From Prostheceraeus crozeri (lineage: Eukaryota; Platyhelminthes; Polycladida; Euryleptidae), in contig CAJQUW010012660.1 in the NCBI GenBank assembly GCA_907163375.1, forward strand, positions 1-64,000: a DNA stretch of 64,000 bases, written 5' to 3'. Both the position numbers and the translations under genes were made by a program. Numbering within the stretch: the stretch's first letter is position 1; the number at the start of each line of letters is the position of its first letter. Below the pieces are notes generated by a model that saw only the letters and a program-made list of their open reading frames with translations, had not been told where the DNA came from and ran no database searches. Below are positions 12,123 to 21,592 of the stretch, piece by piece.

Positions 12123-12860
12123 ATGATCATGAATGTACTTAGTGGTATTCTTTCGTTACAGACTGCCATGGCCATGAATCCTACTCCAACTGCTGCATCA
12201 CTAAATCCTCAACAACTCGAGCTGTGGAATCCGAAAATTGAAAAGGTAATTCACGGCTATCCTACCTACAAACAACAAGTGCGCTACAACGGTGTTCGAC
12301 TCTATCTTCAAACGCCGGCTGTATACTTACCAAAAGTGGATACGCAAGTAAATCGTTGCGGTCAAAACCTGAGTATTCCTATTGATAATTGGTTGCGTCA
12401 GCAGCTTGACATTTTAGAAGACGTTGTGAGGCAAAAGGCTCTTATTCCCACTGAACTACTACAGTTGTGGCCAGAAAAGAAAACTTCTTATTATAAACCT
12501 TTGTATCGCGGCACTCGCTGCTATATTTTACAAAGCAAGTATTGTAAAGTCACTTCAGGAGTGACAGTTGAACAGTCAGTTGAAACAGAATTGTCATCGT
12601 TAGGTGCAGGCTTTTATTCCTTTCATATTGAGGTACCTGCTGTTTATGTGGGACCTCATCAATCTGACGGTAATTTGATTTCTCTCAATTTGCGCATTGC
12701 TCAAATTCATCATCAACCTGAGTTAACAGGACTTGATCACATTGAGAAAGTCATTGATTCTTGTGTCAAAGAGTGTCAAGAACCTGTCACTAAACCTAAA
12801 CGTCGTCGCACATCAAAGAAAGATGGTGCTACCACCAAAGAGAAATCTGTAATCAGTTAG
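12123..12860 (+). CDS. Element I conserved protein of unknown function (245 aa)
   Basis: An open frame from ATG at 12,123; other in-frame ATGs follow at codons 3 and 16 onward, so the exact start is open. The middle and C-terminal parts align with the element II protein that starts at 63,137. Both have L.ILED/L.MLED, a tyrosine- and lysine-rich stretch, an ...SLG.. region, then two beta strands ending in LRIAQIHH (element I) or CFTVDQIQVRI (element II). The tail (residues about 222-245) is a lysine/arginine-rich, NLS-like segment, PKRRRTSKK. It could be a DNA-binding or structural protein, but no family motif proves it. AATAAA follows at 12,904-12,909. Confidence 0.6.
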   Translation: MIMNVLSGILSLQTAMAMNPTPTAASLNPQQLELWNPKIEKVIHGYPTYKQQVRYNGVRLYLQTPAVYLPKVDTQVNRCGQNLSIPIDNWLRQQLDILEDVVRQKALIPTELLQLWPEKKTSYYKPLYRGTRCYILQSKYCKVTSGVTVEQSVETELSSLGAGFYSFHIEVPAVYVGPHQSDGNLISLNLRIAQIHHQPELTGLDHIEKVIDSCVKECQEPVTKPKRRRTSKKDGATTKEKSVIS

Positions 12861-12903
12861 TATGTAGTGAATGTGGAAAACGCGGCCTTGCGCGTTATGT
12901 TCA

Positions 12904-12909
12904 AATAAA
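12904..12909 (+). terminator. Polyadenylation signal after the 245-aa gene
   Basis: AATAAA lies 44 bases past the stop codon of the 12,123-12,860 gene, in the short gap before the exonuclease-like gene. Confidence 0.6.
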
Positions 12910-13049
12910 ACAATGTCATCATGTTGTATGTATCTTTTGTTATGTAAAGGACAGACATCCTTGTAAAGTTCCTGCTCAATGTATTATTTTGTAATGAAGT
13001 CTTTTTGATATTGTAGATTGTCATCTTCATAGACAGTGAGGGAACACCC

Positions 13050-13580
13050 ATGCAGGAATTGAGTGCTATTGCAATGAGAGAAAGTGATCAAATTGTTGTT
13101 AGTGTATATCATAGATTTGCCTACTGTCCTCCACACAAAGACGAATGGTCACGACGTCATGTGCATGGACTTGATCCTTCTATTTTGATTCATATTGGAT
13201 TTGTAAATGAAACGTATCTGATAAGTGATTTCAAACGGTGGCTGTCAGGTTTTCATATTGTTAAGATATTAGGAAATGATTCTGAACGAGAAGCAACAAC
13301 ACTTCAGTTGCACATTGATAATTTATATTTACCATGTTGGGTAGATCGTGTAAGACAAGACTATCATATGCATTGTGATCAAAAGAAGTTTAGAGATGAA
13401 ATGATTTTTGACATGGCAATATGTTTCGGTGAGAGACATCACCTTTACAGACCACCATCCCATTGTAATACTAGAAATAAAGCTACCTACATTGCAAAAC
13501 TCTCTTCACGCTGGCATTGTAGTCTCTATGACGTTTATGAACTGTATCTATATTATTGTCAACAGCATGGGTCTATGTAA
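13050..13580 (+). CDS. Element I DEDDh-type 3'-5' exonuclease-like protein
   Basis: Positions 13,050-13,580 run from the first ATG, but similarity to the element II enzyme (57,605-58,606) begins near 13,017, where the D-S-E-G metal-binding motif lies. The real 5' end is therefore probably upstream of this ATG. Shared landmarks are PMQEL.AIAM beside motif I, a GND/GNG..E motif II region (GNDSEREATTL), and motif III, HCSLYDVYEL, with the H-x4-D spacing of the DnaQ/TREX-like group. Such enzymes trim 3' ends of DNA or RNA using two metal ions. In a virus-like element a role in replication, repair or host nucleic-acid degradation is plausible, but that is inference. AATAAA is at 13,661-13,666. Confidence 0.6.
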   Translation: MQELSAIAMRESDQIVVSVYHRFAYCPPHKDEWSRRHVHGLDPSILIHIGFVNETYLISDFKRWLSGFHIVKILGNDSEREATTLQLHIDNLYLPCWVDRVRQDYHMHCDQKKFRDEMIFDMAICFGERHHLYRPPSHCNTRNKATYIAKLSSRWHCSLYDVYELYLYYCQQHGSM

Positions 13581-13660
13581 AACAATTTTTTACTCCTTGT
13601 GAATGAATGATGATCATTTTATGAAGTGTATTCTGTACTTGTGAATTTTGTCTGGTGTTG

Positions 13661-13666
13661 AATAAA
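13661..13666 (+). terminator. Polyadenylation signal after the exonuclease-like gene
   Basis: AATAAA about 80 bases past the stop at 13,580 and just ahead of the next gene at 13,751, in keeping with one mRNA per gene. Confidence 0.55.
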
Positions 13667-13750
13667 CTTACAGTGGAACATGATTGTTGTTTCTGTTTTA
13701 TTCATAGTGGAAGTCATTGAAGCAATGTGAAATCTATAGTTACAACGTTT

Positions 13751-14173
13751 ATGATGGCGCATCGTACCTTAAGTAACCACATGTGTCATTTGACACTTGA
13801 TCAACAAGGATGCGATGGATTTTTACAAGATTGGAAACTTACATTTAAAATGAAGATGAATGATATGAAAGTAGTGCTCACTGAAAGCCTTCCTCTCTTC
13901 AAAAGATTGATGGATAGTTTACAACCTCAAGATGTAAAGGGTAGACTCGTTGCTTATATAGAGTTGAAAGATTTACAAAAACCACTTCGTTTTGGATCTT
14001 ATTGCACAGAATGGATTACTCTTAGTGATCAATTTTATGGTCGTCATATGGAGAAAATTATGGAGAGAATAGAAGAGACGTTGGAAGGAAATGCATACGT
14101 TGTTAAACATATCATGATTCAACTGAGTGTGTTTACATCCACGACTTTGTTTGATGCTCGACACATTGTGTAG
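13751..14173 (+). CDS. Element I small protein, paralogue B (140 aa)
   Basis: The first ATG in frame is at 13,751, giving exactly the same length (140 aa) as paralogue A at 11,116. The conserved core is RLMDSL, DVKGRLVAYIEL, a GRHMEKIMERIE helix, then KHIMIQLSV. The two proteins therefore come from duplication within the element lineage. No catalytic motif was seen. AATAAA follows at 14,178-14,183, only 5 bases past the stop codon. Confidence 0.7.
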   Translation: MMAHRTLSNHMCHLTLDQQGCDGFLQDWKLTFKMKMNDMKVVLTESLPLFKRLMDSLQPQDVKGRLVAYIELKDLQKPLRFGSYCTEWITLSDQFYGRHMEKIMERIEETLEGNAYVVKHIMIQLSVFTSTTLFDARHIV

Positions 14174-14276
14174 ATGCAATAAAGATTTCTTTTCACTGAG
14201 TATTTTGTGATGGTGTAACATTTGTAATAGAGCAACATGAGTCATTGCGCTTTGTGCATTACTATCAGGCTCTTTG

Positions 14277-14480
14277 TTAGATAAATGAATGCGTCTTTGT
14301 TCGGAAACCCTCAACATCATCCTCATCACATACCACCCTATGATGAACACAGACCTTAAAAACATGCACTCTCTCATGTCGGTCCAGCGTCCCCTCTTTG
14401 ATGTGCTTGCGGTATTTGCTGCCCCTTGTTAATCTACCGCAGGAGCATTGAGTAACGATAAAGCGCGGAGTTTTAGTCAT
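14277..14480 (-). CDS. Element I cysteine/histidine-rich small protein (67 aa)
   Basis: Minus-strand frame with an ATG at 14,480. It contains C-x-C followed by two histidine pairs (KHIKEG, RHERVH) and a further C and HH, so a zinc-binding fold is likely. A minus-strand TATA box lies 250 bases upstream at 14,730-14,737. It is the only clearly leftward gene of element I. It is short and has no recognised family, so confidence is limited. Confidence 0.4.
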   Translation of the reverse strand: MTKTPRFIVTQCSCGRLTRGSKYRKHIKEGTLDRHERVHVFKVCVHHRVVCDEDDVEGFRTKTHSFI

Positions 14481-14572
14481 GATAATTCTGTATAGATAGA
14501 GTAGAGTTTGATAGCTAGTGTTTACAGGATACTACTTGCTGATATGCATTGAAAGACTAAGTCATCAAATAT

Positions 14573-15233
14573 TTGATAGCAAACGTTGGAATAAAATCAT
14601 CAACCAAATTTAAAGAGTATGATTCCTAGCTTTATCCTAAAACCCAAAGTTTGATAGCAAACCTTGTCAGAGCACTCACCGTTCGTCTTGCAACTTGAAA
14701 CAAGAGTGAAGACTAGAGAAAAGTCGCGGTTTATATACCCTGGGAGCACAAAGCCATGATTCAGACCTTCCTTATTTGGCCATGCTTTTAACTTGAGAAC
14801 AGTAGTTTTACCATGTATGGGCATCGGCAGTCGCCGTGCTTTCTGTTACCAACTCCCAACACAAAGACGGATTCCCCTATGACGCGAAAAGGTTTGACGT
14901 CAATGCCTGCAGCAACCATCTCATTTTTACCAAGTTACAATGACAAACGATAGACGTTGCCAACCCTGAGTTACTGAGGCTAGACGAAGAAGGCCTGATA
15001 GCAAGCCAGCAACCATTTGGGTGTTAAACTCTTGAATCCGTTACAGGCATTACTCAGAGGGGATCTTATCCCAGCTCCAAGGCCTCGACCCACAAATCCA
15101 ACCTCGGGCGGACAGAGCGTGCGTCATGTCACTGTGTTGGTATCCGGGCCCCGATTTTGACATAAAAATCGGTGGAGTTATTTACAAGAGGAAACATCCC
15201 AAGTCGTTGCTTTGATCAGCTTGATAGCAAGCC
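14573..15233. repeat. Spaced short motif TTGATAGCAARCC
   Basis: The phrase occurs at 14,573, 14,651, 14,995 (TGATAGCAAGCC) and 15,221, with a partial copy at 14,508. Spacing is irregular (about 65-345 bp). It is confined to the gene-free part of element I and may be a protein-binding site series. Confidence 0.55.
14730..14737 (-). promoter_or_regulatory. Minus-strand TATA box (element I)
   Basis: Reads GGGTATATAAACC on the minus strand, similar to the GGGTATATAAG boxes of element II. It could drive the leftward gene ending at 14,277. Confidence 0.55.
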
Positions 15234-15239
15234 GTAGAG

Positions 15240-15990
15240 AGCTTGATTCACCAGCGTTTTGCAATGGAGATGTTTAGATGCTATCCATGACAAGATAGCT
15301 AAGACTCAACCGATTGGCGTTCAAAGTGCTACGTTGAGAACTGTGTCAAATGCCCAACTTGAGACATGAGTTGCCCCAGCGGTTTCGGTCTAAACTATGA
15401 CACACTCCCTTGCCACACTTATCACTACGGCATCGTCCGCCGTCCCGAAGGAACACCCTGTCAGTGGAATATTACAGCAAAACTCTCCGTGTCTTGCTCG
15501 CTTTCAGTGAAAAGCTGCTTGTATCATGAGAAGACTGGCTCAGTCATCACTAAAAATCCTTTCATTGACTTCAGCAGGGTCGAAAACCCCAGGAAACCTC
15601 CAAAATTTTCTAAGTCGGTTTCTTACAGAAACCCGGTTTTTCAGATTTCCAATGCTATCATCAGAGCTCCGGAGTTCACCTACCCCACCCCAGTCGGGAG
15701 GAGAACTGATTTCCACAAGCAGAGTTTCCACTTATATAGTTTGTGGCGATCAGCTGATGACGTAATGTCCATCATCCAAACACTAAATCTATCTCCGATT
15801 CTAGTGCTCCGATGGAGCTGGAAATTCACCATTACCATGAAGAATTTGATGCTGAATCCGAATCTGCCCTCCATTTTCCCATCCGATGCTTCGTTTTGGC
15901 TCTACAGCCCACAGCCATCGCAAAAATTCTAACTCGTTTTTCGGAAAAATGATGAAAAATTTTTTCTCCGATGGCTTTCAAATTTAGCAT
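15240..15990. other. Element I segment with degenerate terminal-repeat units and a minus-strand TATA box
   Basis: A CTATATAAG box on the minus strand lies at 15,731-15,739. Phrases such as GGGAAAATGGAGGGCAGA on the minus strand show that diverged terminal units continue to about 15,830. A 188-codon plus-strand frame (15,366-15,932) overlaps these units and shows no domain, so it was not called as a gene. Confidence 0.45.
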
Positions 15991-16003
15991 GCCGAAGCAG
16001 AAT

Positions 16004-16778
16004 TTGACGCTGATTCCAAATCTGGTCTCTGTTTTCCCGTCCGAGGCTTGCTTCATCCGCTAGAGCGATTTTCATAAACATTCTAACTCTGTCGTTTTTC
16101 GTCAATGTCCAAAATTTTCAATGACGTCTCGCATCTATACGAAGGCAGATATGAACAAGCCATGTTTTCCACTGCATTTTTCTCACTTTTAGCTTTCAAA
16201 TGAGCTATTGCACGACTTTCTACCATATCTGGAACCAAAGTTGGAAGTTTGGTAGGAGGGGGGGGGGGGATCAGAACTTTTTCTCTCCGATTGAGTTGGG
16301 AAACCGTTCTTAGACCCAAAAGTGGCCAAAACGTCCGAATTTGCACTCCATTCTCCCATCCGAGGCCCTCCTTCATACCGAAACATGGACTTTCTCATCC
16401 CAAAACCTCCAACACCTGACTTTTTCAACTCTGACGTTTTCCTGCATTTTCCTCCCTCAACCCAGGAAATGTGGTCCAAACTGAGCTTTCCACTGCATTT
16501 TTCTCATTCTTAGCTTTCAAATGAGCTATTGCACGACTTTCTACCATCTCTGGAAACAAAGTTGGAAGTTTGGCAGGAGGAGGGGGGTCAGAACTTTTTC
16601 TCTCCGATGTCGCTGGAAACATCCTTCCTAACCCAAAATTGGCCAAAAATTCCAAATCTGCACTCCGTTTTGCCATCCGAGGTCTCCTTCATGCCGAATT
16701 CCAACCTTTCTCATCCCAAAACCACGAAAACCCGCCGTTTCTCACTCTATCCTTCCGAGATTCCACCCCTTGCTCATT
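16004..16778 (-). repeat. Right inverted terminal block of element I
   Basis: Reverse complement of the left block. The anchor phrase appears reversed at 16,192 and 16,512, again about 320 bp apart. It holds two full units against three in the left block, so the two arms differ in copy number. The match ends at about 16,778, opposite 9,798. Confidence 0.85.
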
Positions 16779-16789
16779 CCTAAAACTTT

Positions 16790-17553
16790 CAACTTGTCAA
16801 CTTTCAACTTTTTTTAACCATCTCTCATCGAGGCTATTAATTTCCTCAATAAAGGAATTTTCGCTTTTGCTTGACATAATTGTTTTAGACTTGTCAGCTA
16901 CAGAGCATAATCATAACAAAGTGTCTAAAAGTTCAAAATTATACTGTGTGAAGTTGACATATGAAAATGCAACATCTTCACGTTCAGTTTTGACATTTCC
17001 CTTAACCTATCAATCGGTGCAAAGCAATTTCGGATGTCGAATGGTAGAGTTTCTGTAATTCTTACGGACAAATACTCGCACCAATCACTAATTAGGAACT
17101 AAATTAGGAACAAATACTCGTAGTTGAAGTATTATGCATGGATGGGTAATTATAATAAGTCACAGTATTGCAGCATGCATGTCAAATCTCCGGACTATTT
17201 TCAAAAATCATGCAAACATCAGCTACAAGTATTTGCTTCCTCGATTTCCAACAACTGTTTTGTGCTTAAGAGTTGCAATTACTCTCCTGATTAATCATGA
17301 AACATCATGGCCTATATTGTGTCTGAACTGCATGACAATAGAACATGCAAAAATTTCACATCTGTTGAAAAAGGGTCTGATTCATCTTTTCTAATTGTAA
17401 TTTTAAGCCGGATTACACCTCATAGAGCCAAAGAGTATTGGCTTGAGCTATGGACTTAAGTAAGTGCACTTAGGTGCATGTAGCAGAATGAAGTTTAACT
17501 GAATTAGCCTACATGTTGGCTGGCATATATAAGCTTAGGCTAAGTAGACCGTC
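16790..17553. other. Stretch with no recognisable gene
   Basis: AT-rich spacer between element I and the mariner element. No shared repeat, promoter or protein-like frame was found. Confidence 0.45.
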
Positions 17554-17890
17554 TACAAGGTGAGTCAAATTAAATGGCCCTATTTTCAAAGTGCTCTAGA
17601 TCAGTGAAAATCTAACCAATTTTTAAATGCGATGTATCATTTTAAACCCCAGAGTGTGGACATCATTTTAGTGACTATTAGAAGTTCATAGATATGTCGA
17701 CTGCATAGATATCTGATGATAAAAATCATTACTGAAAAATCAAATTTACAGCTCAAAAGTTTATTTCAGTGTATTATACCATCATCTATTAAAAAGTGAA
17801 CGCAACCAAAAAAGCATTATTTACATAAAATTATAAAAATAGGTGCATGTTGTGTCAAAGAAATTAAATCAAGCGTTCCCCCTATAGTCA

Positions 17891-19034
17891 TCACGATGAA
17901 TGCGACCTCGCTACAAGTTTTCTGCATCTTTTCGGGATGCTTGAAATAAGGGATCGGCATGTCCGTCGACTCACACCTTGCCAAATGCTTTGAATTTCTG
18001 CTTTCAATGGCGTCAAATCATTAAATTCTCGGTGAGACAATCTCTCTTTGATGATTCCCCAAACATTTTCAATAGGCCAGCAATTATCAAACTTCGCGGA
18101 CTGAATGTCGAAGGGAATTCGATCATCAAATAGTTGATCAACTTCTTCGAGTACTTCCTTTGTTCGGTAGATTGAGCCACCATCATCCTGCCAAATGAGA
18201 TTTCCACGGGGATAACGGCGCGCTACCGCTGGACAGATTGCTTCACGCAGAAGAATTGCGCATCGAGCTCCAGTCATTGTTCTGCGTTCGCCCCTTCGGA
18301 AGTGAAAGCGCTGCTCCAACCACTCTTCTACAAAGATCGGTCCATTCACTGGTATCAAACCATTCCAGGAAACGGCTCCCCACCTCATAACGCCTCGCGA
18401 AAACATGTCAACTCCAACTAAAGCGCCAGCCGCTTCCGCATCTTCACGAGAAGACGACCAAATAGTCTCGTTCTTTGTGTTCGGAGGGCTGGTAACTAGG
18501 TGCGGCCTGGAAAAGTCAGTATTTACAACTCGAGTCAAGCGCTCTCCACTTGGGTGAAGGGGTTGCGTCCGACGTGACGAAGCAAATGTCTTGCAAATCG
18601 CACGCGAGTCACATGATGTCGCTCGGTAAGACGACTTGTCTTTCGGCTATGATAAGCCCTCAGTCCTGCTTCTTTAAGAGTCCTGCAAACGGATGACTGA
18701 GATGTGCCAGAGACTGATGCCACTAATGACCGAGTAGACTGTCCTTTCTTGTCTTTCACTGCGGCCACCACGTTTTCAACCATTTCGCTGGACCTCGCAG
18801 TGCGCATTCTACCAGACTGGTAGTGACTTCGTTCAGCAACTCCTGATGTGCGAATACTTTTTAGAGCTCGCAAAACAACGTTTTGATGGAGTTAAAACTC
18901 ATTGCACTAATTTCAGAATGTTCGCTTTCTTTTAAGCATTTGGCTACTTTATAGCCACTCCAGCTGCCATGAAGGCCATTTAGCACCTCAATTGACTTCC
19001 ACAGAAAATCTCTTGTAGACACAGACAGCTTCAT
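17891..19034 (-). pseudogene. DD37E-like Tc1/mariner transposase, frame-disrupted
   Basis: The N-terminus starts at the ATG at 19,034, with two helix-turn-helix regions (...WSGYKVAKCL..., then TRSLVASVSGTSQSSV). The frame changes near 18,870 and again near 18,540, after which the catalytic core reads to the stop at 17,891. Likely catalytic residues are the D of NTDFSRPHL, the second D of WQDDGG, and the E of WPIENVWG. The last two are 37 residues apart, hence DD37E. A residue normally histidine after the second D is replaced (DGGSIY). It would move DNA by cut-and-paste at TA sites if it were whole, which it is not. Confidence 0.8.
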
Positions 19035-19447
19035 CTTAGCATAAATTCACAGATCAAATGTTCAAACTATTGTATACATCATGTATAAACATGTAAAACT
19101 AGGAAAACTTTTCAAATTCAAAACTGTTGGATATCGTCAAAGTTAACATATCTATGTAGTTTTGACAATCATAGAGTTGCTGTTGAGACTCTGAGGCCGG
19201 ATTCTCGACACGAGCTAACCCTTAAACCAAGCACTGGATCACATGTCCGTTCGCGAGCGGTGCGTCTGTAAGCGGCTAACCCAATTCTCGACACAGGATA
19301 GCGAGCTTGCGTTCAGTCGGGTTTAGGATTTCCCCTTATCCATATTCCCAGTGGTCTCATGCAGCGGTTGAGGCAGTTCATGGGTACTGTTTGCTAATTT
19401 GTGTAATAGCATTTCCTTTCTATCTGTGGTAAGAGACAGATATATGA

Positions 19448-20455
19448 ATGATGGCTGCCTTCCTTGATATTTATCCTGACTTAGAAGATGAGCAGCAAGT
19501 ACGACGTGATATTTTTTCATACAATGACTCGAAATTCTATCGCCTTTACCGCTTCGATAAAGCTACATTTTCCTATATCGTCGATTTAATTCGCCCTGAT
19601 ATTCAGCGATCGACTGCTCGATCCTCTGGGTTATCATGTGAAATACGAACGGCAGCTGCGATCCGATACTACGCGACCGGAACGTTTCAAACAGACTTAG
19701 GAGAAGGTCTAAGTATTAGTCAGTCGTCAGTTCATCGATCTGTTCGGAGTGTTAGTATCGCTCTCAATAAAGTATGCGATCAGTTCGCCACATGGCCTAC
19801 CTCTGATCAGTTGCGACAAAACAAGATTCATTTCTACAAAATTGCCAATTTTCCAAATGTGATTGGAGCAATCGATTGTACTCATGTGAGAATAATGCGG
19901 CCCAGTGTCGATGAACATCAATGCATCAACCGAAAATTCTATCCTTCTCTTGACATCCAAGCAGTCTGTGGACCGACGGGGTTGCTTCATAATATGGAGG
20001 TAAACTGGCCTAGAGGATGTCATGACTCTTTCATTTTGCGTCAGAGCAACGTCTTTGCTCATATGGAAGCATCTCAGTTCCATGGATATATCCTTGGAGA
20101 TTACTCGGCGTATCCTTTAACGGAATGGTTGCTTACTCCTTTCGCAACCCCCAATACACCAAAAAGACAATCTTGCAATGTATCTCACAAGAAGACGCGT
20201 GTAATAATCGAGAACACTTTTGGTAGACTAAAACGAAGATTTCATCTCCTACACTCCGAAAATTGCCGTCCCAAAATGGAAGACATTGTTCGTGATATCT
20301 ATGCTTGTGGCATCTTACACAACATCGCGGTGAACAGGAAGCAACCTGACTTGAACGATGATATTGCTGATGATCAACCCTCTGTTATCCCATATGCTGG
20401 TGAATTGAATAATCAAGCTAAACGTGATTTTGTAGCCAACCAATATTTTAGATGA
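19448..20455 (+). CDS. Harbinger transposase/nuclease (HARBI1-like, 335 aa)
   Basis: DDE nuclease of the PIF/Harbinger superfamily. The N-terminal HTH-like part is about residues 60-110 (GEGLSISQSSVHRSV). The first catalytic D is in GAIDCTHVRI (about 140). The following NRKFYPSLDIQAVCG and PRGCHDSFILRQS phrases are diagnostic. The second D is in LGDYSAYPL and the E in IENTFGRLKRRF. Length is normal for the family. The ATG at 19,448 is followed by a second ATG; either would give a complete nuclease domain. It should act together with the Myb-like partner encoded at 20,863-21,222, which in this superfamily binds the ends and aids nuclear import. The frame has no interruption. Confidence 0.93.
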   Translation: MMAAFLDIYPDLEDEQQVRRDIFSYNDSKFYRLYRFDKATFSYIVDLIRPDIQRSTARSSGLSCEIRTAAAIRYYATGTFQTDLGEGLSISQSSVHRSVRSVSIALNKVCDQFATWPTSDQLRQNKIHFYKIANFPNVIGAIDCTHVRIMRPSVDEHQCINRKFYPSLDIQAVCGPTGLLHNMEVNWPRGCHDSFILRQSNVFAHMEASQFHGYILGDYSAYPLTEWLLTPFATPNTPKRQSCNVSHKKTRVIIENTFGRLKRRFHLLHSENCRPKMEDIVRDIYACGILHNIAVNRKQPDLNDDIADDQPSVIPYAGELNNQAKRDFVANQYFR

Positions 20456-20862
20456 AGTCCCTGACCTGTGAGCTGTGAATGTCTGTTTCGTTTATATTAT
20501 ACAAATATTGTAAACACCTTTTCTCTTGGTATATTTTGTCATTATTACATATCATATTACAATTTTCATAATCTTTGGAAGACATTTTTCAATATATTTA
20601 GTTCCATTTCAATTTCTATCTATAATCATTATTATGATCTGCATTTATTATCAAAATATAATATATAAATAATATTGCTATAATTATAATAAAAATGTTT
20701 ACTTTTTTTCGAAAATTGGAATAATTCAGTACAATTATTACTTTTAAAAAAGAAAACCCACGTTCAATGTTATCCTTTTCGTTTCCGTGTTATGCGATCT
20801 TATTAATTTTTAGTGGTACTATAACTAATATTTATCAATATCTTTTTGTGAACCTGTGGCCA

Positions 20863-21222
20863 TCATAATGAACCTGTTCCGCCGAACATGCCGAATAGCC
20901 TCTCGTCCGCTACTGATAGCTGTTGAGGTGGTGGACCGCCAACCGTTTTGCCGCAGCCTCTTTTGGTCGCCAAATATCTAGTCTTGGCTCTCGATATCAA
21001 ATTTTTCATTTTGGTTTTCACTTGTAGAACCGTCCGTTTAAAACTACCACAAGCATTGAGAGCTTCGGGGATCTCCTCCCAAGCGACCTTTTTCTTGCGA
21101 CCGAAATCGACGGTCTTCTCGTCCGAGTCTGTGACGCCATTCTTCTTCTCGTACTCATCCAATAGTACTTTTAATTCTTCCTCAGGCATGTCAGGAGCAT
21201 TGTCTTCTTGTTGGCTTGCCAT
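20863..21222 (-). CDS. Harbinger Myb/SANT-like DNA-binding protein (119 aa)
   Basis: Second Harbinger gene, transcribed toward the transposase. Residues 10-80 form a Myb/SANT-like trihelix: acidic first helix (LKVLLDEYEKK), VAWEEIPEALNACG, then RTVLQVKTKMKNLISRAK. This resembles the MSANTD/NAIF1-type proteins paired with HARBI1-like nucleases. The C-terminal 30 residues (GGPPPQQLSVADERLFGMF) match the usual short tail. The frame is intact from ATG to stop. Confidence 0.85.
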   Translation of the reverse strand: MASQQEDNAPDMPEEELKVLLDEYEKKNGVTDSDEKTVDFGRKKKVAWEEIPEALNACGSFKRTVLQVKTKMKNLISRAKTRYLATKRGCGKTVGGPPPQQLSVADERLFGMFGGTGSL

Positions 21223-21592
21223 ACTTGAAGCTTGAAACTAATTTGACTTCAAAGCAGTTTCCTCTTGAAATAAGTTGGCGATTACGATAAACATTTAGCT
21301 CCAGTGTGTGTGTGGTAACTGATATTTCCATAGTGATTGACCTACTTTATCTGTGTGTTGCTGCTTGTCTACGCGTTAAGGAAATCCTAACGCGAGCTTG
21401 TGTCGAGAATTCGGTTATCGCGATCCCGCTCACATGGTGAGCGGCTAACCCATATCCAAGACTCGCGCGAGCCTGTGTCGAGAATCCGGCCTCTGGGGTT
21501 TAAAATGATACATCGCATTTAAAAATTGGTTGGATTTTCTCTGATCTACAGCACTTTTAAAGATAAAGCCATTTAATTTGACTCACCCTGTA

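Larger units (their letters stand above)
9650..16790. mobile_element. Virus-like element I (fossil; reduced, unassigned family)
   Basis: Two inverted blocks face each other: 9,798-11,062 on the left and about 16,004-16,778 on the right. Extra related units lie outside the left block and inside the right one. Between them are six short genes with TATA boxes and closely spaced polyadenylation signals, a compact arrangement typical of DNA viruses. Three of the gene families recur in element II at the right end of the window. No polymerase, integrase, capsid, ATPase or protease gene is present. The individual frames look open and the arms remain about 90% alike by eye, so the insertion seems fairly young. 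The best guess is a reduced Polinton/adintovirus-like element. Confidence 0.65.
19194..21492. mobile_element. PIF/Harbinger transposon inside the mariner element
   Basis: Ends are AGGCCGGATTCTCGACAC at 19,194 and its complement ending at 21,492. A 3-bp duplication, CTG, flanks it (19,191-19,193 and 21,493-21,495). Longer subterminal similarity includes AGCGGCTAACCC on both sides. It carries the two genes expected of an autonomous Harbinger, converging on each other, both open. It is younger than the mariner element it sits in, and looks whole. Confidence 0.92.
17556..21590 (-). mobile_element. Tc1/mariner-type element (DD37E-like), interrupted by Harbinger
   Basis: Terminal inverted repeats of about 100 bp: the left begins CAAGGTGAGTCAAATTAAAT at 17,556, and the right ends with the complement of CAGGGTGAGTCAAATTAAAT at 21,590. 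Both are flanked by TA (17,554-17,555 and 21,591-21,592). The left arm runs to about 17,655 (AAACCCCAGAG); the right arm resumes directly after the Harbinger. Without the 2.3-kb Harbinger the element would be about 1.73 kb, a normal mariner size. The transposase is on the minus strand. Confidence 0.88.

Noticed and set aside
15366-15932. 188-codon plus-strand frame inside element I
   Set aside because: Overlaps diverged terminal-repeat units, has no recognisable domain, and a minus-strand TATA box points the other way.
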